NCBI GenBank assembly: GCA_963576475.1
Contig: OY754969.1
Location: 25,192,318 to 25,256,317, forward strand
Direction: 5' to 3'
From: Molanna angustata
Lineage: Eukaryota > Arthropoda > Insecta > Trichoptera > Molannidae
Length of the DNA: 64,000 bases
Shown: positions 63,190 through 64,000 of the stretch, in pieces
Layout: the number at the start of each line of letters is the position of its first letter
Position numbering within the stretch: the first letter of the stretch is position 1
Notes under the pieces: model-generated
What the model saw: the letters and a program-made list of their open reading frames with translations, nothing else
The model's database searches: none
What the model was told of the DNA's origin: nothing
Position numbers and translations under genes: made by a program

Positions 63190-64000
63190 ATGCATAAAGT
63201 AATCTGTGAGGCGGACAAAAATTTAACAACATTAAATTTAAATTACGAGAATGCCAATAACAATATTATAAATATAAATGACGACCTTCTAAATTCGTGG
63301 CTAAATAAAATAATTCATTCTATACATCCAAAATTTCTCAACCAACCTTATGTTGACAAAATTTGGTCAAACAAATGGTTGAGTATTGGTGATTTGGACG
63401 CGGATTTAGAAGGTTTTATAATAGCAATTCAGGATAGAGTAATAAAAACTAAAAATTATCAAAAATATATAATAAAAGACATAAATGTAGTTGACGATAG
63501 TTGTAGGAAATGTTTGGCTTTTCCGGAAACAATCGATCATATAATATCGGGCTGTTCTTTTCTCGCGCAATCAGAATATACATTTAGACATAACCAAGTA
63601 GCAAAAATAATACATCAAAATTTAGCTATTAAATATAAATTAATTGACGCGATAAACATAAAACCATATTATGAATATGATCCGATTTCATTTTTAGAAA
63701 ATAATAATATTTCGCTTTATTACGATAAAACAATATTAACTGACCGGTCAATTCAACATAACAGACCCAATTTAATAATACATGATAAAATTAAAAAAAT
63801 AACATATATTTGCGACGTGGCTATTCCAAATTCTAGTAATATTATAAAAACTTTTGATGAAAAAATTAGAAAATACACCGCTTTAGGTAATGAGATTAAA
63901 AGACTTTGGCATTCTCGTAAAATAATAATATTACCGTTCATTATTTCAGCCACTGGCATTATTCCAAAATCGTTAATCCGTAATTTAGAAATTATAGATT
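63190..64000 (+). CDS. non-LTR retrotransposon C-terminus with restriction-like endonuclease (R4/Dong-like), runs off the window
   Basis: The frame is open from a TAA at 63160-63162 to the window end; the first Met is at 63190. It covers the region C-terminal to the reverse transcriptase: an NQPYVDKIWSNKWLSIGDLD block, EGFIIAIQDRVIKTKNYQKY, and a zinc knuckle C105-X2-C108-X8-H117-X4-C122. The endonuclease region follows (TDRSIQHNRPNLIIHDK, ITYICDVAIPN) and then KYTALGNEIKRLW and ISATGIIPKSL. Target-specific LINEs such as R2 and R4 use an RPD-X12-14-D nuclease. Here RPD reads RPN (N194) with D209 at the expected spacing, so the nuclease may be dead. No polymerase domain lies upstream; the copy seems 5' truncated. 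Numbering is from 63190. Confidence 0.8.
   Translation, partial: MHKVICEADKNLTTLNLNYENANNNIININDDLLNSWLNKIIHSIHPKFLNQPYVDKIWSNKWLSIGDLDADLEGFIIAIQDRVIKTKNYQKYIIKDINVVDDSCRKCLAFPETIDHIISGCSFLAQSEYTFRHNQVAKIIHQNLAIKYKLIDAINIKPYYEYDPISFLENNNISLYYDKTILTDRSIQHNRPNLIIHDKIKKITYICDVAIPNSSNIIKTFDEKIRKYTALGNEIKRLWHSRKIIILPFIISATGIIPKSLIRNLEIID

Overview
This window looks like AT-rich, repeat-dense insect nuclear DNA. Abundant TAGGTA/TACCTA-type runs, tRNA-derived SINEs and many foldback elements suggest a moth or butterfly, but that is an inference from texture, not a proof. There are no prokaryotic-style operons. Almost every long ORF is low-complexity or transposon sequence.

The one host gene I recognise is on the + strand: five internal exons of an F-spondin (spondin-1 / Drosophila fat-spondin) orthologue at 21220-21446, 36467-36658, 39630-39836, 47556-47810 and 50372-50555. 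They join in one frame (phases 0,0,0,0, then 1 at the last donor) and give about 354 residues: the later part of the reeler domain and essentially the whole spondin-N domain. The introns are about 15.0, 3.0, 7.7 and 2.6 kb. The signal-peptide/first reeler exon (expected to end in phase 1) and the downstream thrombospondin type-1 exons were not found; they are probably outside the window.

Everything else is intron or flank filled with repeats. From the left: a nine-copy, essentially identical 103-bp satellite (1098-2024); a mariner-like foldback element with GGGGACGG boxes (5796-6808); a dispersed ~0.9-kb element (five copies at 7.3, 13.7, 18.9, 29.3 and 34.1 kb); a possible type II membrane protein remnant (9.7-10.0 kb); decayed non-LTR retrotransposon tails (14.4, 31.6, 35.6, 38.9, 44.0, 49.5, 50.9 and 52.2 kb); two TA tracts just upstream of the first spondin exon; an inverted-repeat element carrying hammerhead-ribozyme-like motifs (23.6-24.1 kb); other foldback elements (16.0, 30.5, 56.9 and 57.8 kb); and two tRNA-derived SINE families with about 13 copies.

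At the right edge, 63190-64000, is an open reading frame for the C-terminal part of a non-LTR retrotransposon with a restriction-like endonuclease (R4/Dong-like). It has an intact CCHC knuckle, but the first catalytic Asp of the endonuclease reads as Asn. I found no CRISPR array, no rRNA and no convincing host tRNA gene.
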